A stretch of DNA of 21,465 nt from Apostichopus parvimensis (taxonomy: Eukaryota; Echinodermata; Holothuroidea; Aspidochirotida; Stichopodidae): assembly GCA_000934455.1 (NCBI GenBank), contig KN884008.1:56997-78461 (forward strand). The letters are read 5' to 3'. The notes under the pieces were generated by a model, which did not search any database, was not told the DNA's origin, and saw nothing but the letters and a program-made list of their open reading frames with translations. The position numbers and the translations under genes were made by a program. Of the stretch, positions 1 to 10,169 are shown piece after piece (the stretch's first letter is position 1; every line of letters starts with the position of its first letter).

Positions 1-160
1 GGGATTCCCGGGAATGATACCGAAACGAATGTAATAACCGGTTGTTTTCCCACTACCGGTAGTATTTACACATTGCTTTGTGATCGGGATTAGTCAATAC
101 CGGGATCGGGATACCGGGATTCACTTGACTACCGGGATCCCGCACAACCCTACTTGCAAG
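1..160. mobile_element. CCGGGAT-rich repeat, one end of a hAT-like DNA transposon (partial)
   Basis: The first 150 bases are packed with CCGGGAT/ATCCCGG and ACCGGT words (around 81-90, 101-120 and 131-142), unlike anything else in the window. Read on the minus strand, the block begins TAGGGTTGTGCGGGATCCCG, which resembles the short terminal inverted repeats of hAT-superfamily elements. The bases just outside it (153-160) are the 8-bp palindrome CTTGCAAG; hAT elements make 8-bp target duplications. The other end lies to the left of the window, so neither the inverted repeat nor the target duplication can be confirmed. It is probably a non-autonomous copy, since no transposase frame is present. 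It could instead be an unrelated satellite-like repeat. Confidence 0.4.
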
Positions 161-2225
161 CAACGGAAAGTTAACTTTTTCAGATGGCCGCACGCGGTTT
201 GGGGCGAGTCTTCAATGCCTTTAAGTATGACAGCAACAACAAGCCTTTATTCTTAATATTAACGTCTAAACTGGCCGTCTTTAATTTCCCCTTCAGAATG
301 AATACCATACACTTACAGTACAGTAGGCCTACACTACTTGGCAACATCTATTTGACATTAAGCACTAGTCACCATGGCAACATGCTGGTGCTGACTTTAT
401 ATATCTTACAACTTTATGAATATGGAATTCACAATTTTTACAACAATAGTCTAAACCTTAATTATAAAATGCAGTTCAATCAATTAGCATAACAGTCATG
501 ATAAAACCATGTTTAACTTGGATGACACTCAAACAACTCCAGACTAAATGTTCACGATCAATGTCACAATATATTAATAAGAATGAGACAAAGATAAATG
601 ACAACTACGTCAGTGTATCACATGGACCCTGTACTGAGTCTGGATATGCTATATCCCCTCCCCCCCCCCAAAAAAAAACTATGGCAAGAATTTAGAAGTG
701 ATGTTCTACATCTGTGAAATGTGAGATACATCCATCATTAAGTGAGACATCAACTGTATCATACTTGAGGTTGTAGATATGTCGGCTGAGTCTGTGCCAA
801 ACATTATGTAGTTTATAGTGTACTATGATAGTCAATAATATCATATCATTGTGGTATCACTGGCACTGTGTGTTTTCTCTGTATAGTACAGTATACAAAT
901 CAAATTTTCACTCCCTAAGCAATGGACTTGTACTATTTCCACATATATACTGTATATTGCAGAAGAAACCTTTGCATGAAGACAACTTGAAACTAAGGCT
1001 TAATTATAGGCTACTCAGTGTATGAATAGTAGTACTAGTAGTACAGTATATGTGATTAATGATACCAGCAAATATTAATCAGCTAGTTGTCAGCTGTTGT
1101 CTGGCTCTCAGAGGATGTACAAATTGCCCTAACCAGCCAATAATGCATTTTAAACTATAGTAATATACAGTATATTGAATTGAATATTTTATTTTCATGT
1201 AGACCAGCTCTTCATCTTTTGAATATTAGCAAATATGTATAACTTGTTTGTGAGGAGACAGGTAAGAGAGGTGTTAAGTGAAAATATTGTTTCATGAGAA
1301 AAGAAATTATGCCTTTTTATAGAGACTTCGTCTAACATCAAATACACATTAATCATGCACTAGAGGTATGCGGTACATATAATGTTCAATCCTGTCTTTT
1401 ATCTGTAACACTGTACTAGTAAAATGACATACAGTGGTGCATGACATCCTAAAACTGCAGGTGAGATTTTCTATCTAACTAAAAGAATCTGTAACTAAAA
1501 CTAATCAAGAGTACAAACTGTATTGAGTTTGTTTGATAATCAAATAATCAATGTAAATGACTACAACTAGATACTACATAACATTCTATAATAACTGCTG
1601 CTTGAATGCAATATTTGTAGTTATTAGCAGGATTACCCAGGTTCCAGTAATTGTACCGCAGTTCCCGCAAATGCATTGCCCATTAAATGCCAGACCTACT
1701 GATGGATAGCTGGCTCTGTTAATCACCATTTTATAACATACAAATCGATAACAAGAAACCAGACTGCGGAATTATTTAAAATATTTAATATTGGCTATTT
1801 TAGACTGTGAGCTCTTATCTCACAACTTTGCTAATATTACACGACTGCAATAATTACCTGGGAGTCGCAACATTTGATTTACAATGTCTGTATTTTCTCC
1901 GCAAAACAGAGTTATTGTAGTATGAACTGCAACGTATCCAGCTTTGTTAATTGTAGTTGTCAATGAGATAGTGTGTATACACTATCATACAGATACCATG
2001 TATATAATTAGTTGTTGAATACATGTATCATTATTATCCTGCCATCCCTTTATTGTTGATAACAATAGACAGGGCCAATACAGGCTGCAGTTACTAATAC
2101 CTTCCAAACCGCACCCCACATCCTGGAATGTCACAGAATGTTGTGTCAATATTCCCACTTTATTGTAATACAGTACCCTGTATTGTTGTATGGGGGTGTA
2201 CAGTGTAACATACAGTACAAAGCTA
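161..2225. other. AT-rich noncoding stretch, no gene seen
   Basis: Open frames here are short, lack coding-like composition, and are not bounded by convincing splice sites. The notable items are a C10-A9 junction near 660-678, many TACAGTA/TACTGTA words (for example near 888, 1039, 1147, 2170 and 2211) and AT-rich low-complexity DNA. The stretch lies on the 3' side of the minus-strand PDZ exons, so it may be intronic to that gene. Nothing in it proves this. Confidence 0.5.
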
Positions 2226-2261
2226 TAACTTGTCATTGTGCAAAGTGAATTCAGCACTTAC

Positions 2262-2425
2262 TTCACAGTATAGTGCACTACGCAGGAAAGTAAATAATAA
2301 TAATAATGTTTCTCGGACCTCCTTCACTTCATTTCTTCCTCTTGGGTCCAACATCTGTGTTTTCAGTTGGACTTGACCACACAAAAGCATCCACTGTGCT
2401 TCAATAAAGTCTTTCAACTCATGCC
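2262..2425 (-). other. weak candidate exon, unrecognised
   Basis: A minus-strand frame stays open for 71 codons (2438-2223). It contains a strong donor, CTGTGAA|GTAAGTGC, so an exon would end at 2262. The residues before the donor are of mixed composition, with motifs such as LKDFIEAQW and DPRGRNEVKEVRE. The proposed acceptor (GGGCAG at about 2426-2431) has a purine-rich upstream sequence and no polypyrimidine tract, which argues against it. No family is recognised. It could be a lincRNA exon, transposon debris or chance. Confidence 0.15.
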
Positions 2426-2925
2426 CTGCCCTCGGCAAACCTTACCCCAGCCCCTTGCTTCCACTCATGAGAATAACATCTTTAACATTGTGTTGAATTT
2501 GAAAACAGATAGAATACAGTTCCACGAGACACATGATTTCGACAGGTTCACGACGTAGTGTACAGTGTGCACAATGAATGTAACGGTATTTACTGCATCA
2601 ATGTTACACAGAACTGGAAAAAAATGTCACGCTAAAATTAAAAACAAATCTGCACAAAATCCATTCAAAACAGCAGCACTGTACAGTATTAGTTCTCCAA
2701 TAAAAACCTATTTTTTTAGTGAGAAATGTGCAATGCTAGTCCATCTAATAGCAAGCGGTTAAAATATTTCTACTTTAAAAATAAAGCTTCTCAAGGGTTA
2801 GATGTTCACATCCCACTGACCTCTCTCTCGAGACCGCCTAGGATGCCAGACACCTGGCTCTGACATATTTAAATGACTCCGGAACTTTTCTTTCGCTTCA
2901 GAGCCGGTGTCTACTGCAAACTCAC

Positions 2926-2981
2926 GTCTGCGTAATTAATACAGCCGGCCCTGTGGATCGAGACTTTTCAATGGACAATTT
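2926..2981 (-). other. candidate small internal or alternative terminal exon (56 nt)
   Basis: The minus strand shows a good acceptor, a pyrimidine-rich tract ending TTCACACCCAG at 2982, and a strong donor, CAGAC|GTGAGT, at 2926. Together they bracket 56 nt in a locally GC-richer patch. The one fully open phase encodes about 18 residues (KLSIEKSRS...LITQ). PDZ exon 2 ends with two spare bases. Joined directly to it, this exon would read AGA and then hit TAA after about 14 more codons, giving a short PDZ-only product. It would not continue a long reading frame unless an undetected exon intervenes. Seen: splice signals on both sides. Inferred: exon status. Confidence 0.25.
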
Positions 2982-3154
2982 CTGGGTGTGAATAGGAAAT
3001 TTTTACAGACGTCAAACCATTGACCTACATAATTACGTATGGTTTTAAGAGCTCGCTGATGGAGTTCTACAGTTCTAAGAAATATTTACACTTGTGTCCA
3101 TACTTCTTCTAAGCTTATATAGCTTTAATACACTCTGAGCATAGGTTCTGATTG

Positions 3155-3182
3155 AGGGGGGAAGGGGGGTGGTGGAGGGAGG
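3155..3182 (+). other. G-rich tract with quadruplex potential
   Basis: The plus strand carries runs of five to six G, then GG, GG, GGG and GG, separated by one or two bases (GGGGGGAAGGGGGGTGGTGG followed by AGGGAGG). This meets a loose G-quadruplex pattern. It sits just before a tRNA-like segment. No function is implied by the sequence alone. Confidence 0.4.
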
Positions 3183-3187
3183 CCTTG

Positions 3188-3250
3188 TGAGTCGTGGCTC
3201 AGTGCTAAAGGTAGATCCTAGGTTGTGTTCCGAAAGGTCGCCGCCCACCA
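3188..3250 (+). repeat. tRNA-like segment, probable degraded SINE head
   Basis: At 3194-3211, GTGGCTCAGTGCTAAAGG closely matches the pol III A-box of tRNA genes (TGGCNNAGTGG). About 27 bases further on, 3221-3231 (GGTTGTGTTCC) is a decayed form of the B-box GGTTCGANTCC. The spacing fits a tRNA-derived promoter. No intact acceptor stem or cloverleaf can be folded by eye, so it is a tRNA-derived SINE relic or a tRNA pseudogene rather than a working tRNA gene. Confidence 0.35.
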
Positions 3251-3490
3251 ACACTGCTTTATTGAGAACACAACAGTGTAGGACTCTGATTTGGCTAAAA
3301 AGATTTACCTGTGCAAGCTATTATAAAAGCCAAATTAAATAAACCATGCCTAGCATATGCTTTTGTGCTTGTAATTCACAACAATGCATTCTAATTTCCT
3401 TTTTTTGGACTTTTTCTTTTTGTAGACACTTTAAATGCATTATGAATTCTATCAAATGGTGATGATGAAGACGCAACAATGTGTCAGACT

Positions 3491-3529
3491 TACATACATA
3501 CATACATACGCACACACATACACATACAG
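3491..3529. repeat. CATA/CACA microsatellite
   Basis: A short simple repeat of TACA/CATA units grades into CACACA and CATACA. It makes chance open frames on the minus strand rich in Cys-Val. It is likely length-polymorphic, with no other role visible. Confidence 0.9.
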
Positions 3530-3689
3530 GTACATGTATAAAACTGATCAAGCTGAAAATCAGGGAAAGATGACTTGAAGAAGCAAAATGCAAGAATGTT
3601 GACTGAGGAAGAAATGAGTTAACACATGAAATTCATGAAGTACAAATCTTACAAGCTGAAAGAAAGCATAATATTTTTGTCACCATCCT

Positions 3690-3911
3690 ATGCAATGCGA
3701 ACTCCATTCTATGAAATTCAATGTAGACACTGGACCACCAATACAAATATGCCCCGTTTGGCTGTTCACAAATTTATGTGGTTTCAATGGGCAGAAAGTT
3801 TCCTACAAGATTCCAAGCAACTCAATGCATCTTCAATTCGTTACATTTGACTCCCAAGTAATGTATAGTCATTGCATAGTGGCAGTAACAGCTGTAAGTG
3901 CAAATAGCTAA
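3690..3911 (+). pseudogene. retropepsin-like fragment of a decayed LTR retroelement
   Basis: The frame from 3690 to 3911 contains MKFNVDTGPP, with the Asp-Thr-Gly at 3726-3734. This resembles the catalytic aspartate loop of retroelement aspartic proteases (commonly F-x-V-D-T-G-A before a hydrophobic, Pro-containing stretch). It is followed by IQICPVWLF and, about 40 residues on, LQFVTFDSQVM, placed where these proteases usually carry their second strand and flap region. The preceding QCELHS is also reminiscent of the pre-catalytic strand. Usual retropepsins run 90-120 residues, and this frame is open for only about 73. No recognisable Gag, reverse transcriptase or integrase follows in frame, and no LTRs were found. 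If real, it is an old fragment, perhaps Ty3/Gypsy-like. A chance DTG match cannot be excluded. Confidence 0.35.
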
Positions 3912-4508
3912 AACTTTGATACAATCCATTATGAAGTTCCTCTTAAGCTCACAGATTCAATTGGAAATTCCCACCTTTTTTTTTTGTTGGCAGGTTTTTA
4001 TTTCCATATCAATCAAATTCATCCTTTGGAATGTTAGACAATTTCATGACTGTGCAAAGGAAGAGTCTAATAACCAGTTGTTATGTTGGGCTCTCCACAA
4101 TGGGAGACAAACGCTTTTGTTTAAAAACCAAACCAGGAATGTTGTCAGCATTCTGTTGATATCAGTAACCTCCAGTAAAACACTGGTATTGCAAGGAAAG
4201 GATTTTTATTCGTCTTTCTCAGTATTTCTAGAACTTGGTCACAAATACCTGAGACACATTTCTGGGGCTGACCTTTTGACCTCTTTAGCCTCAGTTAATT
4301 CTATCTGCCAGTCTTTTTATTCATAGCTGTGGTTATTTTTAGAGAGAGTATCAAATGGAGCTTTTTGTTTCTTTTTTTTTGACATCTTGGTGGATTGTCT
4401 CCTGTGGTGATCCTTGCAGATATTTAAGTGCAGATGTACTGGATTTGGTAACTGGAATAGACTTGAAGCTTTTTGCTGGGGATGTAATTTTGCCAATAAA
4501 TTTTTGTT

Positions 4509-4699
4509 TTGTCTAATGATTGGGCAGATATTGAAAATGAAAATTTGAACTTACTATTTGAGGTTACCGATGTTGGCAGTCTTGTGTCAATCACTTCAGA
4601 TGAGGACATGGTAGTCCCACCATTGGGTATTAACGAGGTGCTAATGAGAAAACAAAGAAAACTTAAAATACTGAAAGTTACAACTCAAAAGGAGATCTA
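4509..4699 (+). pseudogene. coding-like fragment of unknown origin, faint PB1-like motif
   Basis: From 4509 to the TAG at 4697-4699 the plus strand encodes about 62 residues with protein-like composition: acidic and hydrophobic at first (DWADIENEN, LLFEVTDVG, SLVSITSDEDM), then basic (MRKQRKLKILKV). The SLVSITSDEDM stretch faintly recalls the acidic OPCA loop of PB1 domains (G-D-L-V-x-I-x-x-D-E-D-L), but the remainder of a PB1 fold is not visible. There is no ATG at the left edge and a stop lies immediately upstream in frame, so this is a piece, not a gene. Its 3' half lies inside a 170-bp tandem duplication whose second copy is frameshifted. That points to decayed mobile or retrocopied sequence rather than a live exon. 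Confidence 0.2.
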
Positions 4700-4953
4700 G
4701 TTATAAAGCCACAACTACTACTAATAATAATAAATAACAGTAATGTTAATTACTTGAAAAGAGAATTCTGTATATTGTATAGTCCCGCGCACCATTGGGT
4801 ATCAACGAGGCGCTAATGAGAAAACAAAGAAACTTAAAATACTGAAAGTTACAGTACAACTCAAAGCGGACCTAGTTAATAGAACTACAACTACAAATAA
4901 TGATATTAACGCTATTGTAAATGACTTGAAAAGCGAATACTGTATATAGTGTA
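4613..4953. repeat. two-copy tandem duplication, about 170 bp per copy
   Basis: Positions 4613-4780 and 4781-4953 align along their full length. Both begin AGTCCC, continue CACCATTGGGTAT, share CTAATGAGAAAACAAAGAA and CTTAAAATACTGAAAGTTAC, and end near ACTTGAAAAG followed by CTGTATAT. They differ by many substitutions and small indels, including loss of one A in the A-rich GAAAACTT segment of copy 2, so the duplication is not recent. It overlaps the 3' part of the coding-like fragment at 4509-4699. Confidence 0.85.
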
Positions 4954-5407
4954 TCAGAGGTGACCTCTTACTAGATATTTTTTAAATGGCCATAGAGTTT
5001 AGCCAGACTGACAAGAAAAAAATCAGTAATTCTTGGCCAACAAAAGATTTAAGATAAAACATTGTTATTGGACACAAGATCTTGAAGTTTTGGAAAACAT
5101 ACTGTACATATACATAAACATACATAAACATACATGCAGTGACTTTTGTTTACTGATTTCGCGCTATAAGTCTCATTTATTATTATTAGTATTATTATTT
5201 TTAGTACTGTAGCAGTTGTTTGACAATTCCGACATATGGACACATACCACGGGTAGCCATGTTTACAATGCTGCCCGCAATGCAACAGACCAATGACCAC
5301 TGGACATAAAGTCTTTCACAGGATTTTGGAAATCAATTTTAAATTGATTAAATGGATAAATGTTGACATTTAAGGTAAAGACTGCCACCAATATCACCAC
5401 GGCTTAC
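4954..5407. other. noncoding, start of second PDZ-gene intron (minus strand)
   Basis: The minus-strand donor GTAAGCC (5407-5401) opens the intron downstream of PDZ exon 2. The remaining DNA is AT-rich with no coding-like frame. An open frame at 5300-5049 on the minus strand lacks family resemblance and splice support. Confidence 0.55.
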
Positions 5408-5565
5408 CTCTTGGCTAGGACAATATGTAAAGATTCTTTGGTATTGTAGATAATATCTTGAACAGCTTTCAAATCTAGATTTTGGGTTGGTCTGTTATTT
5501 ATACTCTCGATGACATCACCGACCTCAATCGACCCACTATGAGCTGCTTTACTTCTGGGATTGAT
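5408..5565 (-). CDS. PDZ-domain protein, coding exon 2 (C-terminal two thirds of PDZ)
   Basis: This 158-nt exon is bounded by a clear acceptor (CTTTATTTTTCAG just upstream, at 5566 and above) and a strong donor (AAGAG|GTAAGC at 5407). It encodes 52 residues plus two bases and continues in phase 0 from the exon at 18092-18000. Residues INPRSKAAHSG form the strand and helix after the binding groove. VGDVIESIN is the highly conserved G-D-x-I-x-x-I-N core of PDZ domains. LDLKAVQDII is the second helix, and ESLHIVLAKR is the final strand. The exon boundary after the PWGF-containing exon, and this exon's ending in a basic residue, match my recollection of PDLIM/Zasp and synaptopodin-2 genes. PDZ domains bind C-terminal or internal peptides; in these families they anchor the protein to alpha-actinin or actin structures in muscle and stress fibres. 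LIM domains, a ZM motif or a Shroom ASD domain would distinguish the families, but none is visible. The downstream exon is not identified. Confidence 0.88.
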
Positions 5566-8040
5566 CTGAAAAATAAAGCAGATTTAAAAGAAAAAATTTA
5601 AAAAAAGAAAAAGCAATTTTTTATAAGGAATTTTGAATTCCGTAGGTATACATGTACATAAACTTGTCTATAAACTGAACTCTTAGTTATATATGTTTTC
5701 TCTCATTGAACCAATATTGTTGTATGCCAAAGTCTACTGTGCAATGAAGTGTTATATATACCAGGGTAACCTTGTATATACAAATTTACATCACACATCA
5801 GATGGGAATGAGTAAATGGAGGTTCTGGATAAACAAGAATAACAGCTTCATCGGTCTGTGGTGAATTGGATTTCTAAGACCAGGGGCCACTGTGCATGAA
5901 CAGCATAACCATGTCTGGCATTCATCAAGACATTATTTATACTCCTATTCAACTGTACACATACAGCAGATCATACACATGTAGCAGTTAAGCAACAAGG
6001 TACAGTAGTAACACATGTGTCATGTATGATTTTATTGTTGATGGATTCTTTTTTGGTGTTTTTCTCCCTTGAATTTAAAAAAAAATACTGCGTCCCATTC
6101 CGAGAGCTGGTGGAAGATCGACTGAGAGCTACTGTTATTTACTGTATAACCATTAAATATACAGCAAATGGATAATTTTCTCAGGGATACAAGACTGGTT
6201 ATTTTTTGGCAAGTTCAATGGCATCATACATGGTTCAAGATCATTTTCAGTTTTTTCACCCTTCTCATCCAAGTGCAAAGATAAATTAACTTACAACATG
6301 ATATTCATGTGTAAACTCTAAACTGTATGACATACTGTACATGTCATGGGACAAAGTTACACCAATCAAATAAATGCACAATAGAAATTAAGCTAAATAT
6401 GTAATTTAAACCAAATCCTGGATGGTCAAGAAACTTACAGTATAGGCCTCAAGCGAATGAGTACTGTGCTTTGAAAAAGTCCAGCACATTGAAATGTTGC
6501 AATTTCTTTCTCAGCATTAATATATTAGATTGGCTGTCATGATTGTTCTCATCGCTTGATTAAGAGATAACGGATTGACTTGACGGAGATAACGTATCTA
6601 GTTGCGAACTTCAGTTTCGTTGAATTTATTATTCATTTACAACTTCCAACTGTAGGTTGATCATTAACGAGGCACTGTACATGTGGTAAAATCACATACA
6701 GTAGTACATCTACTGTGCTGCTGTACCATCAATAAAACCAGCAACATTGAACGATCCCAGGGTAGAGATAAACTTAACTGTACAGTAACTAATAAACATG
6801 AAGTGCAGTGATTGACAAAGGGAGGAACTCATATTTGTATCTTCATATAAAACAAACAAGCACTGTTTACAAATAAGAGACATGACTAAACAACTTGGGT
6901 GCAAAAGCAATATACTGTGTCAACAGACTTAACAGTGTAAGTTTTGTAGACCTATATTACTATGGTGAGACTCAAGCTGCTACTTTATATACTGGAACCA
7001 GTGTCATGAATTTTCTCACAAATAACAGTTGATGATTGGCTCAACCTGCACTTATTTATTTACTGGGGCATCAGACTTTGTCCACTGAAATATCACAAAA
7101 TGTACACAATGTACTTCTGTAAACATAGACAATGTAAAAACATTACATTTGACAATGAAATTCAACCTGTTTGCAATGGAAAATATCTACTATTGGTTTT
7201 AAATTGAACCAATAAAAAAAAAAAAAAAAAACCTACTTTGGGATCTTCACTCTGGAAATTTTATTATATAAACCATGCATTTTTTTGCAAAATAAAAAAT
7301 TCAGCCAAGTTTATTTGATATTATTACACATAAACAATATTAATAAAAGCAATTTACTATGTAGTTGTACTGTAGATACTTACAGGTTATATGACCAATA
7401 ATGCCAATACCAATTCACTTCAATCACAGAATCCCTGTTTCAATTTTCACCAGCTGTTTACTTCATTCTGAGTCAAAACTCAAAAATGTCACATCCACAT
7501 CAACCCAGAAAAATCTCCTTTTTTTGCTTCTCAATCAAGACTGCCGATTGGGCCTTCTTCTTGACACATCAGCACTCCTCCATTATCAGTTTGTCAAAGA
7601 AGATCCCTTTTGCAAGTAATCATGACTTTTGTTAAGGCCCAACTCTTTTATCCCACAGCTTGGGGCTTACACTATAGTACTGTATGCATCAGCTACTGTA
7701 TGCAGGCTGTACAATAGTGGGGAATGCATGACGCTAAGTCCAAATTTGCACTAGAAGTATGCATGCATCCAGTGTACTGTATGTGTAGAATTTTGAGTCA
7801 GGAGTATGTATACATACAATTTATGTACTACATGACGTATGTTGTACTGTACTGTACCCCAGCTGCTAAGAATGCTAGTAATGTGTCACATTCCTGAAGG
7901 ATTGTTGAAATGTCAAGGTAAATCAGCAAACAATATAAATTAATGTCCATTCTGCAAGAAAAATACTATGAAATTTTTTTTTTCTATAACTTGGAGATGT
8001 GCTTCTGATTAATTATGTTTGATGTACGAGATGGCCCTGA
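5566..8040 (-). other. first intron of PDZ gene, distal part; no exon found
   Basis: The intron between the two PDZ exons spans 17999-5566, about 12.4 kb. This part is AT-rich and carries an A18 run at 7214-7231. It also has clusters of TACTGTA/TACAGTA near 7675-7710 and 7775-7860. No frame with coding-like composition and splice support was seen. Confidence 0.6.
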
Positions 8041-8058
8041 AGTTAAAGCAGCTAGTTA

Positions 8059-8577
8059 CATTTCACTATATATTGATGAATGGGTGCATGCATATATATG
8101 TACTATACAGTAATCATACACAAGATTTAATATAGACACACATCTTACATTTCACTACATAGATATCGTGACAGGGAATTATTTTTTAGTGTTCAAATTT
8201 TGTGTAGCAGTTGTGAGGTCTCTGCATTTGGTCTCATTTAAAATGATGTGGTTCCTATGTACACAAAAAAAACCCTGCTATTTACATCTTTGCACTTGTA
8301 TAGTAATTTATCCATTTTGCAATGTGATACCAGATAAACTATTCCCTGTACAATGTTTCACCACATGGATGCTACAATACAATCATACTGCCGAGATGCT
8401 GTAGGTACTGTAACAACATTTCACTACATGGATGAGCTATTAAACAGAGCTCAAATAAAGATACTTTACATAACTTAATTACATACTTTAAATTAACATA
8501 TACAGGAATAATAGACTGTATCATATGTACCACATGCATACCAAAATTCACTACATGGAATCTGGATGCTATAATAT
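8059..8577 (+). repeat. dispersed degenerate repeat, TTTCACTACATGGATGCTA-type
   Basis: Five related copies occur in about 520 bases. They are near 8059 (ATTTCACTATATATTGATGA), 8148 (ATTTCACTACATAGATATCG), 8356 (TTTCACCACATGGATGCTAC), 8418 (ATTTCACTACATGGATGAGC) and 8546 (ATTCACTACATGGAATCTGG then ATGCTATAATA). Spacing is irregular (roughly 89, 208, 62 and 128 bases), so this is not a simple tandem array. It may be a very old expanded satellite or the remains of a larger repeat unit. Confidence 0.5.
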
Positions 8578-8961
8578 GGTTTCACATTTGATTAACAAGG
8601 ACACATATGCCTACAGTATATAGGTCTTAATATACTGCAACCAACATTTGAGTAACAATGAATAGATGCTATGTACACAAAGTTACAAACACCCATACAT
8701 GACCCACATACGGACACCTAATCCCCATCAGAATTACCCACAATATATATCAACAATATTGCTGCATTTTTATTGTTCAGAAGGACTAACCAACAAACAA
8801 TTAGGCTTTTTATTCTTTTTGTGTCCAAAAATGATATAATAATTGGCCTGTTATCACTTGATATAACCACAAGAAGAATAGGCCTTGACACACTTGCTAA
8901 CACAGAGTTGATAGTTGCTTTGAAAGTTAATTGACAGAAGTTCTTAAAAGGTTTCAAATTC

Positions 8962-10119
8962 CCATCGTAGCATCAATAAAAGAAAGTAATACACTGCACT
9001 TGTGCTAATTGAGTGGAAGGAGCCGCTGTGATTCAAATGCAGTACAGTACAACAGTTATTACTATGGCTTAACTGTGATAGGATATATGGTAATGTAAAG
9101 GAATTTATGCAAATAACCATCATCAATGCCCTGCAGTGTACATGTGATAAAAATTTATTTTTTTGTACCGTCTTGTTATATAAACAACTCTCTCATAAGT
9201 ACTGTAGATAATACTGTAGCTATTAAAGAATAATTGTTATATTCCATTTGAAGGTATCACAGTTGTCATGTTCCTTCATAAACAAGACTATAAAGACTTG
9301 AACAAGTCTAAATATCACACCAATTTGTTTTTTACTATTAAAACCTGCTGAAATTCTTAAGTTTGAAAGTTTTGAACACATGTATACTTTTATTGACTAA
9401 ACTGTTTGCTAACATTCAAAAATATTAAACAAAAAGAAAGGTTCATTGCCACCTACAGAGTCCCTTTATCATCGCACATTGGCACAAAATGGCAGCCCTC
9501 TAGCTAAGACAACTTGTAATACTGTTGTTTTACAGCTCAGTGATTTTGTTATCAACTACAGTATGACTATATCACTCATTTTTAAAATTTCCCAAAACCA
9601 CTTTTCAAATAGATGATGTTCATGACAGCGTATGCATTATTGATGCTGCATGGCTTCATTATAATTTGTAAATTTTGTGTTATAATTTCCAACTACTGCA
9701 ATGGCATGTACAAACAAAATACTGTGTATACCCTGTATGTTTTACTGTGTATTACCCTGTATGTTATACTGTATATTATCCTGTATACTATACTGTGTAT
9801 TACCATGTATGTTATACTGTGTATTACCCAGTAGTTATATACTGTATATTACCCTGTATGTTATACTGTGTATTACCATGTATGTTATACTGTGTATTAC
9901 CCAGTATACTATACTGTGTATTACCCTGTATGTTATACTGTGTATTACTCTGTATGTTATACTGTGTATTACTCTGTATGTTATGTGTATTATCCAGTAT
10001 ATTACTGTGTATTACCATGTATTTTTAGAATACTGTGTATTACCCTGTATGTTATATTGTGTATAACCCTATGTTATATTGTGTATAACCCTGTATGTAA
10101 TACTGTGTATTACCCAGTA
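8962..10119. repeat. duplicated block, copy A (unique part plus minisatellite)
   Basis: The sequence from CCATCGTAGCATCAATAAAA (8962) onward is repeated from 10170, immediately after the assembly gap. Similarity runs for about 760 bases of nonrepetitive sequence and then through the same succession of variant minisatellite units. Copies differ by scattered substitutions and indels. Copy A has GTTATCAACTACAGTATGAC near 9548, where copy B has a longer replacement near 10750-10800. Copy A is cut off by the gap. Confidence 0.9.
9720..10119 (+). repeat. 24-bp minisatellite, array A (truncated by gap)
   Basis: The unit TACTGTGTATTACCCTGTAT+GTTA (24 bp) is repeated with variants such as TATATTATCC, TTACCCAGTATACTA and TTACTCTGTATG. 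Because 24 is divisible by three and the unit lacks stops, several frames stay open and spell Cys/Tyr/Val/Leu octapeptide repeats. These should not be annotated as proteins. Confidence 0.95.
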
Positions 10120-10169
10120 NNNNNNNNNNNNNNNNNNNNNNNNNNNNNNNNNNNNNNNNNNNNNNNNNN
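10120..10169. other. assembly gap (50 N)
   Basis: Exactly 50 N lie between the truncated minisatellite of copy A and the first base of copy B. The round number suggests a placeholder of unknown true length. Confidence 0.99.

Noticed and set aside
3188..3250. Functional tRNA gene
   Set aside because: The B-box is degraded and no cloverleaf with paired acceptor stem was found; listed as a SINE-like relic instead.
3898..4326. 142-codon plus frame, the longest outside repeats
   Set aside because: No recognisable motif, low-complexity T-rich start and no splice or promoter support. Either a chance frame or uninterpretable repeat debris next to the retropepsin-like fragment.
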